A DNA stretch of 64,000 nucleotides from Malachius bipustulatus (lineage: Eukaryota > Arthropoda > Insecta > Coleoptera > Melyridae). Both the position numbers and the translations under genes were made by a program. The DNA lies in NCBI GenBank assembly GCA_910589415.1, contig OU342630.1, positions 25,887,867-25,951,866 of the forward strand. The letters run 5' to 3'. Shown here piece by piece: positions 25,169-35,059 of this stretch (position 1 is its first letter; each line of letters starts with the position of its first letter). The notes below the pieces were generated by a model. The model was not told the origin of the DNA, ran no database searches, and saw only the letters and a program-made list of their open reading frames with translations.

Positions 25169-28100
25169 CTACTTATTAACTAAATTCAAAAGATTCAGAA
25201 ACTTATAGTGTTTATTTGAACCTAATGCTTTTGTCAAGAGGTCCGCAGGCATTTCATTTGTTTGTAAATATTCGGTACTAATAATACCATCTGTGATTTT
25301 TTCTCTTATGAAATGGTGACGAACATCAATATGCTTGGACCTCTTATGAAACATTGGGTTAGATGTTAACTTTAAGGCACTCTGGCTGTCACTATATAAT
25401 AAAATACAATCCAGAGAACCTGTCAATTCATTCAACAGATTTCTCAAATAAATAGCTTCCTTTGAAGCTTCCGCCAAAGCCATATACTCGGCTTCTGTAC
25501 TGGAAAGTGCAACCGTTTTTTGTTTGCTACTCTCCCAAGATATTAATGAATTTGAAAAAGTAAAACAGAATCCTGTATAAGATCGTCTATCGACAGAATC
25601 GCTGCCCCAGTCGGCATCCACAAAACCTTCTAGATGTTTTGACCCCTTATTAAATCTTAAACAAAGATCTTTAGTTTTCTTAAGATATTTTAAAATTCTC
25701 TTAACACTTTGCCAATGAGTATTATCAAAACAATTATTAAATTGACTAAGATAGCTAACACTGTATGCAATATCAGGCCTTGTCATAACGGCCAAGTACA
25801 TGAGACCTCCAATTAATTGTTGATATGGAACAGAAATTTTACAATTTTCACTTTTGACAAGTTTTAAATTTTTCTCCATGGGTGTATCCACAGGCGTACA
25901 ATCGAGCTTGTTAAACTTTGCTAGCAAGGTTTCAATATACTGGCTTTGATCCAACGTTATAACATTTTCTGCCTTATTGATGCAAATATTCATACCTAGT
26001 ATGTTTTTGGCCTGCCCAAGATCTTTTAATTTGAAATTATTCCCCAATTCTTGCTTTAAAAAATCTGCTTCAGTCCCGTCATTAGAAAAAACGAAGAAAT
26101 CGTCAACATACAGGGCGATCATGGCTACCAAACCTTCAGTAAATTTAATGAAAACACATGGTTCAAACTGAGACTTTTTATAACCCAAACCAGTTAGAAC
26201 ATCATCGACTCTTTTGTACCACACTCGCGAAGATTGTTTCAAACCGTAAATTGCACGATTTAATTTCAAAACTTTGTCCTCGTATCCTACTTCTACAAAC
26301 CCCTCCGGCTGTTTCATGAAAACAATTTCGTCTAAATGACCATGCAAAAAAGCTGTGGTCACATCCAAGTGAAAAATATCCAAGTTTAAATTAACACATA
26401 AAGCAATTAATAACCTTAAGGTGGAGTGTCTTACTACTGGGGAGAATGTTTCATTATAATCTACCCCCTCCTGTTGCGTAAACCCCTTAGCCACTAATCT
26501 TGCACGATAAGTATTTTTATTTTCACCATCACTTTTTAATTTATAAACCCACTTGCATCCAACAGCCGTAGCATTTCTTGGTAAATCAACCAATTCCCAC
26601 GTCTCATTTTCTTTTAGACTCTTTATCTCTTCTAACATAGCTTTCTTCCATTTGTTGCCATCAGACCTAGATAAAGCATCAGCTACAGTTGTGGGAGTTG
26701 CATCATTTGAAATATTTTCAATACCGGCATCTTCAACAGAACACATATATGTTACATAATCGTCGTAGGTTTTTTCTTTTCTTCTTCTTTCGGATCTTCT
26801 CACATCATCGTCTTCGGGTATGGGAGTCTTCTTTGGCATATTGAATGGTACATAGTCATGGTTGTTTGGATCATCTGCTACTGGATCGTCATCAAGTACA
26901 GAATCGTTTAGTTTCAAGTTTCCTGCTTCAGTCAGCTCATCTTCAACTAAACTCAAATTTATATCCTTTTCCCCCACTGAAACTGATATTTCCTTCTGTC
27001 TCTCCTCTGGAACCATATCATATCTTTTGGGTGGAAGATTTTCATTTATAATGACATCTCGACTGATCGTTACATCATTGGTACAAGGATTATAAATTCG
27101 ATAGCCCTTTGTGGTCTCCGAATATCCTACGAAAATGTGCCTATTTGACTTTTTATCAAACTTTAGTCTTCTTTCTTTAGGTACATGCACCATGGCGGTG
27201 CTTCCAAAAATACGTAACCCTGATAGGTCAGGTTTCACTTCATTCCAAATTTCAAAAGGTGTTTTATTATTTAAGCCACTAGCGATGCATCTATTTCTCA
27301 GAAAATTCGATGTATTTACTACTTCGGCCCAAAAAAACTTCTTTAGATCAGCATCAAATAAAAGGCATCTTGCTTTTTCAACAAGAGTACGGTTAAGCCT
27401 TTCAGCGAGACCATTTTGCTGCGGAGAATAGGCATTTGTTTTCTGATGTATTATACCTTCCTTTTTCAAAAAATTCTCAAATTCGTTACTGCAGAATTCT
27501 CCACCCTGATCACTTCTAAAAATTTTAATCGTTTTATTTTTCTGGTTTTCTACCATTGATTTAAATTCCTTGAAACGTTCAAAAACTTCGCTCTTGTTCT
27601 TCAAGAAATATACAAAAGACATTCTACTACAGTCATCTACAAAAAGTAAAAAATACCTCGATCCACCAATTGAGGTAACTTCCATGGGTCCACAGACGTC
27701 TCCATGAATTATTTCAAGTATTTCAGAGCTGCGTGCAGCTGTATTCGAAAAAGGCAGCCTCGATTGCTTACCTTGGCAACACACTATACAAACATTTTTG
27801 TCAATTTCAACTTTGCCTGTGAAGTCTATGCCATCAACGCAGTCTTTCATCTTATTCAAATTTTGGCTGTTAATGTGCGCTAACCTTCTATGCCATGTTT
27901 CGCCGTTGACACTTAACATGCATTTTTCTTCTTTCAAGTTAAGCTTATAAACACCATCAACCAAGTCTGCTGTGGCCAATAGTGTATTCTGATAATTATA
28001 AATGAAACAACCATTTCTTGTAAAAGAAACACGATTACCATTTGAAATTAACTGACTGACAGAGATGAGATTTGTATTCAAGCCTGGCATACATAGTACA

Positions 28101-28255
28101 TTTTTCACCATTATATTATGAAACTGCCCATTGCATGATGTGACAATGTCCAGGTCACCAGAACATTTTACTGAAAGTTTCTGTTTATTGGCTGCTACAA
28201 CTTCATGAATAGTTGACTGGGATTCATTCTTGATCCAGCTTTCATTTGGTGACAT
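25169..28255 (-). CDS. copia Pol: protease end, integrase, RT, RNase H
   Basis: 1028 codons, open throughout; the Met at 28255 is not a true start, because the frame continues upstream into DSGASRH, the protease active-site region broken by element D. Domains in order: pre-integrase zinc finger (HRRLAH ... CIVCCQGK, about residues 120-165), integrase core with D,D(35)E acidic residues (IHGDVCGP, FRSDQGGEF, QQNGLAERLNR), a variable spacer with RRSERRRKEK, reverse transcriptase (GCKWVYKLKSDGE, FHLDVTTAFLHG, MIALYVDDFFVFS), and RNase H (GFVDADWGSD, SSTEAEYMAL, YSDSQSALKL, KHIDVRHHF). The C-terminus ends close to the 3' LTR as usual. Every motif is intact, so the pol was functional until the nested insertion. 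Copia makes Gag and Pol as one polyprotein. Confidence 0.95.
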   Translation of the reverse strand: MSPNESWIKNESQSTIHEVVAANKQKLSVKCSGDLDIVTSCNGQFHNIMVKNVLCMPGLNTNLISVSQLISNGNRVSFTRNGCFIYNYQNTLLATADLVDGVYKLNLKEEKCMLSVNGETWHRRLAHINSQNLNKMKDCVDGIDFTGKVEIDKNVCIVCCQGKQSRLPFSNTAARSSEILEIIHGDVCGPMEVTSIGGSRYFLLFVDDCSRMSFVYFLKNKSEVFERFKEFKSMVENQKNKTIKIFRSDQGGEFCSNEFENFLKKEGIIHQKTNAYSPQQNGLAERLNRTLVEKARCLLFDADLKKFFWAEVVNTSNFLRNRCIASGLNNKTPFEIWNEVKPDLSGLRIFGSTAMVHVPKERRLKFDKKSNRHIFVGYSETTKGYRIYNPCTNDVTISRDVIINENLPPKRYDMVPEERQKEISVSVGEKDINLSLVEDELTEAGNLKLNDSVLDDDPVADDPNNHDYVPFNMPKKTPIPEDDDVRRSERRRKEKTYDDYVTYMCSVEDAGIENISNDATPTTVADALSRSDGNKWKKAMLEEIKSLKENETWELVDLPRNATAVGCKWVYKLKSDGENKNTYRARLVAKGFTQQEGVDYNETFSPVVRHSTLRLLIALCVNLNLDIFHLDVTTAFLHGHLDEIVFMKQPEGFVEVGYEDKVLKLNRAIYGLKQSSRVWYKRVDDVLTGLGYKKSQFEPCVFIKFTEGLVAMIALYVDDFFVFSNDGTEADFLKQELGNNFKLKDLGQAKNILGMNICINKAENVITLDQSQYIETLLAKFNKLDCTPVDTPMEKNLKLVKSENCKISVPYQQLIGGLMYLAVMTRPDIAYSVSYLSQFNNCFDNTHWQSVKRILKYLKKTKDLCLRFNKGSKHLEGFVDADWGSDSVDRRSYTGFCFTFSNSLISWESSKQKTVALSSTEAEYMALAEASKEAIYLRNLLNELTGSLDCILLYSDSQSALKLTSNPMFHKRSKHIDVRHHFIREKITDGIISTEYLQTNEMPADLLTKALGSNKHYKFLNLLNLVNK

Positions 28256-28276
28256 ATGCCTGCTCGCTCCAGAATC

Positions 28277-28746
28277 TTCTTCTTCTTCTTCTTTAGGTTT
28301 TTGGCCTTTAGCTTGTTTGTAAGCTATTTGGCCAGCTCATTACTGTTTTTCTTGTGCTGTAGCCATCAGGGTACTCAGTAAAGAGTGTCTGAGATGACTC
28401 ATTCCCTGAGTGGACTGACTTTATTCTATTTTGGTTCTTGATGGTGTGAATTGTTGAAGTATGGTGTGGGTAGTTAGTTTGGGACAGATAGCACAAACAA
28501 AGGAAAAGACTTTTCACGCTTGAGGGCAACAGCCAAGCGACTTACACAGACCGAAACGTTGCCTCGGAAACAAGAACCCAGGATAGGTGAAGAAAGATGG
28601 ATCTGAAATAAAATTATCGGTAAATGTTGTTTGTTTACAAAATACAATAGTTGTTTTTATATGTCATTCGTTTACTAGGTCACATTATTTCTATCCCTTT
28701 GTTGTCATCAATTTTATATTGTCGTGAGGGAAGATGCGTAGCATTG
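28277..28746 (-). other. 3'UTR and GAA tail of element D
   Basis: 470 bp between the ORF2 stop and the target duplication. In element orientation it ends AAACCTAAAG followed by GAA repeats, then GATTCTGGAG. A simple-repeat tail suggests priming on the terminal repeat, as proposed for I-type elements. Confidence 0.8.
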
Positions 28747-31700
28747 TTATATTTTTATTTTGTTGTAATCGATGAAATTTATCAGAATTTTCTGCGATTT
28801 TTTGTTCATCTCTTTTAATATGGTTTGGAGGTTGGCGGGAAGTTGGATCCCATTCTTTGCGAAGTCAAAATAGATGTCATAATTTTCAATTCTATTGATG
28901 GGGCATTCTAGAATTTCATGTGTTATGTTTCCATAGCCCCCGCATTCGCAGTATGGTTCTTCTGCTCTTCCTATCATGTGTAGGCGGTCTTGAGTGAGGC
29001 AATGACCTGATCTTAAGCGAATCATCATTGTGAGATGTCTTTTGTTTTTTATTCCGGTTGTTGAGAACCATGGTTTATCTGGGAAGGATTCTTGTATGGA
29101 TCTGTACCATCTACCTTTGGTCTGGGATTGGTCGTTCCATTCATCTGCCCACCTTTTGAGTATTCTATCTTTAAGCGTTGGTTCTATGTCGCGTATATCT
29201 GGTTTAAGTGTGAGAGGTACATTTAAATTTCTGCCAACATTCGCTAGGTTATCTGCTATCTCGTTGCCTGTTATGTTGGAGTGGCTAGGAATCCAGCATA
29301 GCTTGAATGTGAATCCCTTGTTTTTTGACTGGGACATGACTTTTCTCGTATCTAGGGAGATGTAGTCTTCTCTCGCATTGAACTCGCAATTTTTCAATCT
29401 TTCTATGGCACTAAGAGAATCCGACAGAATTATATTTTTTTTTGAATTTTTTGAAATTGCTAATTCCATCGCTTTTTGGATGGCTATTATCTCTGCTGTG
29501 CATATCTGTAGAAAATCTGGCAATCTTGCTGAAAAGGATATCTTTAATTTTGGGCTATGAATTCCTATACCTGAGGTTTTGCTGTACTTCGAAGCATCAG
29601 TATAAATTAGGGTGTAGTCTTGGTTTTTGTACGATTCAATGTTATGTAGGAATCTTTGATTAGTGTATGGGTCATTCTTTGTAATATTAAGATTAATTGA
29701 GCTTAGTTCTGCGACTTGGTGTCTATATTCAACCTCGAAACATGGCAAAAGTTTTCCCCTCCTTATTATATTTTGGAATGTGGCTATTTCTGGTAAAATT
29801 TCAATTAGGTGTGGGGCTTTTTTATTTCTCCAAAAAATGTTGGTTGAGTGGTATTCTCGGTGTAATTCATTTATGATGGGAATTAACGGGTGTCTGTCAT
29901 ATCGTATTATTTTTAAATAGAATTTTGTGGCAAGCCATCGGCGCCTGCTTTCGAGAGACATTTCTCCGCACTCTGCTAGTAAAACGTTTGTGGGAGTTGT
30001 TTTCATTAGGCCTGTGATGGCTCTGAGAGCTTTGAACTGGGCTGTATTTAGTCTGTTTTCTGTCTTTTTTTGCATTGGGCTTAATACAATCCCACCAAAA
30101 TCTAGATGAGATCTTACCATGCTGTAATATATTAGTAATGATATTTTAGGGTCAGAACCCCACCAAACTCCTGAGATAGCCCTGATTATGTTGATACCTT
30201 GGTTTGCTTTTTTTATTGCGGTATTTACATGGTTTTTCCAGTTAAGAAATTCATTGAATTGTACTCCGAGGTATGTAACATCTGTTTTCCTGGGAATAAC
30301 TTTTGATCCTATCGTTATAGGGGGTATTATACTTTTTGACTTTCTTTTTCTAAACCATACATACTCAGATTTTTCAGGGGATATACTAAGTTCATGTTTG
30401 TTGAACCACCTTAATAGTGATTCTAGTGCTTTATTTATTGACGTTGTCATGGTGTTAATGTTGGATCCCTGAGTGATTAGAACAATGTCGTCAGCATACG
30501 ACAACATTTTTACTTCTTTTGGAATTACTTTGAATGCTGTGTGGAGATATATGTTGAATAAGAGGGGGCTTAAAGGCGAGCCTTGAGCTATCCCTTTGTT
30601 AGCGGATTGTGGGCCATGGATGTCATTGTTTTTGTCTTTCGCAAATATGTTTCTGTTAGATAGAATGTTGTAGATGATATTGGCATACTTCACTGGAACT
30701 TTGATATTGGTAAGATATTCATGTAAGATAGAAATATTAACATTGTCATATGCCGATTTGATGTCCAAGAAACATGCTAGGACAGTTTGGTTTTTGGAGA
30801 GAGCAAGTTGAATTGAGGAGGTTAGGAATGCTACGTTTTCGTTGATACCGATACCTTTTCGAAATCCCGTTTGGTGTTTATTGAGTATACCGGCGTTTTC
30901 GATGTGCCATTCTATCCTGTTCTTGATTATATGTTCTAATATTTTCAACATGCATGGAGCTAACACAATTGGCCTATAATGGTCAGGATTTTGGGGCTGT
31001 TTGTTTGGTTTGAGCAAAGCTATTACTAGGTAGTTCCTCCATTGTTCGGGGATTGTTTGAGTTCTTAGACATTCGTTGTAGAATTTGCAAAGAAATTCAA
31101 TGGCATTTGAGGGTAAATTTTTTATCATAGAATATGACGTTTCGTCGAGTCCCGGAGCAGAGTTTTTTTTCCTCCTAAGACATATGTTTATTTCATTTAT
31201 TTGTATTGGTGGGATTTCTTCGACGGATGTAATTATTGAGAAACGTGGATTTATGTTGCAGCTACATATTTTATTTAATATTTCCTTGGTTGTTAATTCA
31301 TCAGGTAACTTGTTGGAATAGGACATTTTACTTGTATTGGAGAATTTTTTAACTGATTTCCAGACTTTTGATATGTTAGATTCACGATTAAGGGTGCTGC
31401 AAAATTCTAGGAATTTTTGTTTTTTAATTTTTTTAAGGAGTTTTCTAGTTTGGGCTATGTGTTTTTTTGCGCAAAGGTAATTTTCTAATGATGAGTTGTT
31501 ATGGAAGTTGTTTAGGTGAATTTTTCTTTCGTTAATTGCTGCCTGGCAAGATTCGTCCCACCACGGAGCACTGTTGCATCGTGATACGTTTTTATGATTT
31601 TTGAATCTCGGGATGTGATTTTCTGCGGCATTGTGAATGATTGAGGTAAATGAGTCAAAGTTTAAACTAGAAGTTAGGTGGGAGATTTCGGAATTTATTT

Positions 31701-31797
31701 CCTGATTGAATTCCCTCCAGTTTGCTTTTTTGAATATTCTTTTGTTGTAGTTTTTAGTTAAGTCGGTCTGTTTATTAGGATGGTTTATGGTCAGCAT
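28747..31797 (-). CDS. element D ORF2: reverse transcriptase and RNase H
   Basis: 1016 codons, the major part of ORF2. RT lies at about residues 200-490: LKPNKQPQNPDHYRPIVL, CFLDIKSAYDNVN, GIAQGSPLSPLLFNIYL and the catalytic MLSYADDIVLIT. RNase H lies at about 730-870: YTDASKYSKTSG, CTAEIIAIQKA, ILSDSLSAIERL and WIPSHSNITGNEIADNLAN. A C-terminal knuckle-like CECGGYGNITHEILEC lies near residue 950. The Met at 31797 is internal: the same frame continues upstream through a TGA at 31822-31824 into the endonuclease. The enzyme performs target-primed reverse transcription; RNase H removes the RNA template. Confidence 0.93.
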   Translation of the reverse strand: MLTINHPNKQTDLTKNYNKRIFKKANWREFNQEINSEISHLTSSLNFDSFTSIIHNAAENHIPRFKNHKNVSRCNSAPWWDESCQAAINERKIHLNNFHNNSSLENYLCAKKHIAQTRKLLKKIKKQKFLEFCSTLNRESNISKVWKSVKKFSNTSKMSYSNKLPDELTTKEILNKICSCNINPRFSIITSVEEIPPIQINEINICLRRKKNSAPGLDETSYSMIKNLPSNAIEFLCKFYNECLRTQTIPEQWRNYLVIALLKPNKQPQNPDHYRPIVLAPCMLKILEHIIKNRIEWHIENAGILNKHQTGFRKGIGINENVAFLTSSIQLALSKNQTVLACFLDIKSAYDNVNISILHEYLTNIKVPVKYANIIYNILSNRNIFAKDKNNDIHGPQSANKGIAQGSPLSPLLFNIYLHTAFKVIPKEVKMLSYADDIVLITQGSNINTMTTSINKALESLLRWFNKHELSISPEKSEYVWFRKRKSKSIIPPITIGSKVIPRKTDVTYLGVQFNEFLNWKNHVNTAIKKANQGINIIRAISGVWWGSDPKISLLIYYSMVRSHLDFGGIVLSPMQKKTENRLNTAQFKALRAITGLMKTTPTNVLLAECGEMSLESRRRWLATKFYLKIIRYDRHPLIPIINELHREYHSTNIFWRNKKAPHLIEILPEIATFQNIIRRGKLLPCFEVEYRHQVAELSSINLNITKNDPYTNQRFLHNIESYKNQDYTLIYTDASKYSKTSGIGIHSPKLKISFSARLPDFLQICTAEIIAIQKAMELAISKNSKKNIILSDSLSAIERLKNCEFNAREDYISLDTRKVMSQSKNKGFTFKLCWIPSHSNITGNEIADNLANVGRNLNVPLTLKPDIRDIEPTLKDRILKRWADEWNDQSQTKGRWYRSIQESFPDKPWFSTTGIKNKRHLTMMIRLRSGHCLTQDRLHMIGRAEEPYCECGGYGNITHEILECPINRIENYDIYFDFAKNGIQLPANLQTILKEMNKKSQKILINFIDYNKIKI

Positions 31798-31821
31798 AGT
31801 CGGGTAATGGTTACTGAAACC

Positions 31822-32403
31822 TCAGTCTTCTATTATTTGCCAGTTTGTTTTTGGTGCTAAATTTGCGGATATTATTGACAGATCTAATGGACTGATATTG
31901 TTATTCGGGTTTTGGAATAATGTTGATCGATTTTCGTTCAACACCACCAAATTGTTTTCTGACATCATCCCCGCTATGACTTTCCCATTGGCATTGTCTT
32001 TCGGACTACCCCAGGTGCTGTGATGGGCATTCAAATCTCCCATTATGATTATATCACCTTGTATTTTTTCAAAGATTGATTCAAAATATCCATTTGGGAT
32101 TTTCTCTTGTGGGGGGCAGTATGACCCTATGATGTTGTGTTTATGGATTTTTATAGCTACAGTTTGAATTTGTTTGTTTGATGGTATAAGGTAGGAGTTT
32201 ACTGTATTGAATTTGATACAATTTTTGATTAGAAATCATCATCTCTATCACGCCTCACTATCTCATAATTATGTATCTGAAAGGAATAGTTGGGTTTTAG
32301 CCATGTTTCGTTTAGAATAACCACATCTGGGTTGTATTCCCTAATTAGTGAGATTAAATTATGCCTATTTGAATTTATACTGCGTATGTTCCATTGTACT
32401 ATC
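31822..32403 (-). pseudogene. element D ORF2: endonuclease, with deletion and stop
   Basis: N-terminal apurinic-type endonuclease of ORF2 in two pieces. The first (about 32403-32240) starts QWNIRSINSNRHNLISLIRE and continues PDVVILNETWL, with the catalytic Glu. It breaks after RRDRDDD, where a short deletion seems to have removed the Gly-rich turn and changed the frame. The second (about 32235-31825) carries GSYCPPQ and GDLNAHHSTWGS, followed by SPLDLSII and a TGA at 31822-31824 after WQIIED; the same frame resumes with SNHYPTM, the conserved end of the domain. This copy cannot nick DNA unaided. Confidence 0.85.
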
Positions 32404-32412
32404 TTTTACCCA

Positions 32413-33717
32413 TTAGTATGAGCTTTGTTCCGAGTCAGATTTGTTTTGTAGCTGAGAGTCAAATTCTAATTCAGGTAATGGGTTTTCTTGGGCTATGGGG
32501 CTATTAAGGAAGCTGAAGTCCATTTCGTGGGTGTTTTTGTTTTCTATATTTGTGCTTTTTTGTAGTGTGTCATTCTGTGACTTTTGTGTTGACTGAGTGT
32601 CTGACTCAGGTTGTGGTTTTTGTATTGAGCTTGGGGTTTTTGATTTGTTCGTGTCTCGTCCGTTAGGGTGGTTAAGAATTGATAGGTGAGTTGCTTTGTC
32701 GTAGTTTGGATGATTTGATTGTTTTTCAGCTGGTGGGGATATGACTAGTCTGGATCTTTTGCTCCTGATCATTGAATAGTTGGGGCTAATTTGTATGGCG
32801 GGGGTCTTTGTAAGTGGGGGAGATAATGACGGAAAGTCTGCTGGGTGGAGTCTGAATGCTGGGGTTGGCAGATAAGTTTTGGGGATTTTTTGTGATGCTT
32901 CAAAGTAGGAAAGGTTCTCATATGCCATGGTTTTCTTAATTTCCTTTTGTCGTTTAAATTCAGGACAGCTTTTACTTGTGGTCTTGTGTTTGTCACTTTT
33001 ACAAAAGTGGCATTTTATTGCAGTGCACTGTTCTGTGTCTTCATGCGTTGAAGCGCAATGAAAGCATTTCTTTTTGCTTCTACAATTGGTTTTTGTGTGT
33101 CCGTAAAGGAGGCACGAGAAGCATTGAGTTACTGGGGATATGTATGGATTGATACGGATTGGTAGATTGTAGATGCTTATATATCGCGGTAGGATCGTAC
33201 CTTCAAATGTTATTAGTATTGTGGAAGATGGGATATAGACTGGGGTCTTTTTCCCATCCTCCCCAATGTTCTCTGTCCGTCTGTTTAGTCTCTTTATTTC
33301 TAATATTTTCAGGTTAGATTGAGTATTTTGTTTGATTTCTTCTATGTCTATGTCAGTGTCTATTCTTGTTGCTACTCCTTTGCAGGTAACTCTATTATAA
33401 GGTATGTACAATTCATAGCCCTGTTTTTGAAGGTGTTGGTTTTCCACAAATATGTTAGCTGCACTATAATTGTTGAATTTAATACCAATTCTATTAGTGC
33501 CCTTGGATTCAATTTTTAGAATGTCATTAATCTTTAATTTATGAAGGTCTCTGGCTATCGAGAGATGGCTATAATTTCCAATATTTCTTGAATTATCTCT
33601 CTTTTTTGTTTCTATAAAAACTTCGAAGGGAGATAAGCTATTATTCTGATATTTGATTATGGGTTTTTTCTTGTCTGGGTCTCTAACAATATCCCTTGCC
33701 TCATTCATTTTTAGCAA
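32413..33717 (-). CDS. element D ORF1: Gag-like RNA-binding protein
   Basis: 434 codons. The N-terminal half (about residues 25-190) includes an RRM/PRE-like fold with LKILEIKRLNRRT and ILITFEGTILPRYI. Three zinc knuckles follow at about 197-255: CFSCLLYGHTKTNC, CFHCASTHEDTEQC and CHFCKSDKHKTTSKSC. The C-terminal 180 residues are Pro/Ser/Asn-rich and disordered. The protein would coat the element RNA in a ribonucleoprotein. The stop is about 10 bases before the start of the ORF2 reading frame, which has no good ATG and may be reached by reinitiation (inference). The ORF looks intact. Confidence 0.9.
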   Translation of the reverse strand: MLKMNEARDIVRDPDKKKPIIKYQNNSLSPFEVFIETKKRDNSRNIGNYSHLSIARDLHKLKINDILKIESKGTNRIGIKFNNYSAANIFVENQHLQKQGYELYIPYNRVTCKGVATRIDTDIDIEEIKQNTQSNLKILEIKRLNRRTENIGEDGKKTPVYIPSSTILITFEGTILPRYISIYNLPIRINPYISPVTQCFSCLLYGHTKTNCRSKKKCFHCASTHEDTEQCTAIKCHFCKSDKHKTTSKSCPEFKRQKEIKKTMAYENLSYFEASQKIPKTYLPTPAFRLHPADFPSLSPPLTKTPAIQISPNYSMIRSKRSRLVISPPAEKQSNHPNYDKATHLSILNHPNGRDTNKSKTPSSIQKPQPESDTQSTQKSQNDTLQKSTNIENKNTHEMDFSFLNSPIAQENPLPELEFDSQLQNKSDSEQSSY

Positions 33718-33866
33718 ATCTAGTTCAACTAGAGTTAATAAGAATTTTATTTACTTACCGATGTAGTGTTGAGGGAAGGTTAATGGAAACAATGGGAAGT
33801 GTTAGTAAACCACCAAAATTTTAACTGCGATTTGTCGCTCTGGACTTGATTTTCGCTTCACCAATT

Positions 33867-34760
33867 TTAAGCTCGTGTTGACTCTACAACAGTCAAAACG
33901 CGAATTCCTCCAGAATCCAAGTAAAATTCAAATTTATTACGGTCCCCGCTTAAAAAAGCAGCACTAAAAACATTGCTTCCGTCGGAGGGTGTAAAGTTAT
34001 GCAAAAAAGGACATTCCGATCTGTAATGTCCAGATTGTTTACATTTAAAACATATGACATTACTTTTGCTTCTTTGTTTATTAAAATCAGCTGTAGCGTC
34101 CATTTTCTGGTTACTACTAGTGCCACCTCTAGGTTGAAACTTATTGAAGCTTCGCTTTACTGCGAAGGCACCTGCTTTGCCATTGCCGCTACCACTAGGG
34201 GTTTCTTCCATGTCAAGAAGTTTACATTTGATGGAATCTGTACTAATTGATATACCTGAATGTTCGATTGCCATCAGCCAGGGGGGCATACATGTCCGGC
34301 AAACCTGCCAACAACAGGAACCGACCCATTCGTCATCTATTTTGAAACCTGTTTTTCTGAGCTTCTGGGACGTTTCTACAACTTGATTTATGTAGGTTTC
34401 CATTGAATCACAAGTGTCCAGCCTTAATGAAATTAAAGTTCTCAACAGCCCAATTTTTCTTGTGACACCCGTATCTTCGTAAAGGTTTTTAATTTTCAGC
34501 CACACGTCCTTGCACGTTTTGGCATCCTTTACGTGCACGTACAAGGTGGGATCTAGTGTTAAAATCAACTTTGACTTTGCTTTTGCTTGTAAAACAGTAT
34601 CCGCTTCAACACCAGATATACAATTCGTTAATCCTTCAAGGACAAAAACGTTCTCAACGGCAAAACACCACTCGTCGTAGTTTTCACGTCCAACCAACTT
34701 TGGCACGTTGTTTAAATAGTTTACCGACATTTTGTAAAACACCAAACTGAAACTGAACAA
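33867..34760 (-). CDS. copia C Gag and start of protease
   Basis: 297 codons; the natural start is probably Met-11 (34730, MSVNYLNN). Residues about 20-190 match the copia capsid domain (WCFAVENVFVLEG, ADTVLQAKAKSKLILTLDP, CKDVWLKIKNLYEDTGV, LRTLISLRL). A zinc knuckle CFKCKQSGHYRSEC lies near residue 240, then the beginning of the protease FYLDSG, after which the frame runs into element D and stops. Residues about 148-160 (CCWQVCRTCM) are out of register: the usual LLLAGLPDMY is found in another frame at 34315-34270, so two compensating indels altered this segment. The frame is otherwise continuous with Pol at 28255. Confidence 0.9.
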   Translation of the reverse strand: MFSFSLVFYKMSVNYLNNVPKLVGRENYDEWCFAVENVFVLEGLTNCISGVEADTVLQAKAKSKLILTLDPTLYVHVKDAKTCKDVWLKIKNLYEDTGVTRKIGLLRTLISLRLDTCDSMETYINQVVETSQKLRKTGFKIDDEWVGSCCWQVCRTCMPPWLMAIEHSGISISTDSIKCKLLDMEETPSGSGNGKAGAFAVKRSFNKFQPRGGTSSNQKMDATADFNKQRSKSNVICFKCKQSGHYRSECPFLHNFTPSDGSNVFSAAFLSGDRNKFEFYLDSGGIRVLTVVESTRA

Positions 34761-34838
34761 ACTGCAATATCTTCAATTCTGCAACAACCAATCGGCAGGA
34801 AAAGAAAATAAACTCGCGATAAAACACGTTACTTTATA

Positions 34839-34855
34839 GTCCTGAGCCCATAACC
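34839..34855 (-). promoter_or_regulatory. primer binding site of copia C
   Basis: GGTTATGGGCTCAGGAC on the minus strand, directly after the 5' LTR end. Drosophila copia uses a very similar GGTTATGGGC site paired with the anticodon-stem part of initiator tRNA-Met, not with the CCA end; the same mechanism is inferred here. Confidence 0.85.
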
Positions 34856-35054
34856 TGTTAAAAGGTAACTGGATTAATTCAATTAAAGATACGCTTATTC
34901 TTCAGCGATAATAATTTTATTATTCATTTGTTACACGTTACACCATTGTCCACATCCAACCACCGGAGCTCAACTTAACTTAACGTATATTGACATTGAC
35001 AATAGTGAGTGACATATAAACGTCATGACAAAATGTCATGAACTCAATCCAACA
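34856..35054 (-). repeat. 5' LTR of copia C
   Basis: 199 bp, nearly identical to 24882-25080. Flanked by the primer site on one side and the CGCCT duplication at 35055-35059 on the other. Confidence 0.92.
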
Positions 35055-35059
35055 CGCCT

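Larger units (their letters stand above)
28267..33917 (-). mobile_element. I-type non-LTR retrotransposon D nested in copia C
   Basis: The element spans 28277-33907 and is flanked by the 10-bp duplication GATTCTGGAG (minus strand; copies at 28267-28276 and 33908-33917), which is copia protease coding sequence. It has a 5' leader (33718-33907), ORF1 with three zinc knuckles (32413-33717), ORF2 with endonuclease, RT and RNase H (about 32403-28747), and a 3'UTR ending in several GAA repeats instead of poly(A). RNase H plus a triple-knuckle ORF1 places it in the I/Nimb/Jockey group; the GAA tail recalls the simple-repeat tail of the I factor. It appears full length, but ORF2 carries a stop and a small deletion. 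Confidence 0.9.
24877..35059 (-). mobile_element. copia retrotransposon C with CGCCT target duplication, split by element D
   Basis: Two 199-bp LTRs (24882-25080 and 34856-35054), TGTTAAAAGG to CAATCCAACA on the plus strand. The 5-bp duplication CGCCT lies at 24877-24881 and 35055-35059, the length usual for copia. Orientation is minus: gag at 33867-34760, then protease, integrase, RT and RNase H at 25169-28255, then the polypurine tract GTGGGGG beside the 3' LTR. The primer site GGTTATGGGCTCAGGAC at 34839-34855 closely resembles that of Drosophila copia, which pairs with an internal fragment of initiator tRNA-Met. The LTRs look nearly identical (one change seen, near 24911/34885). Element D, inserted in the protease, disables it. 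Confidence 0.95.
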
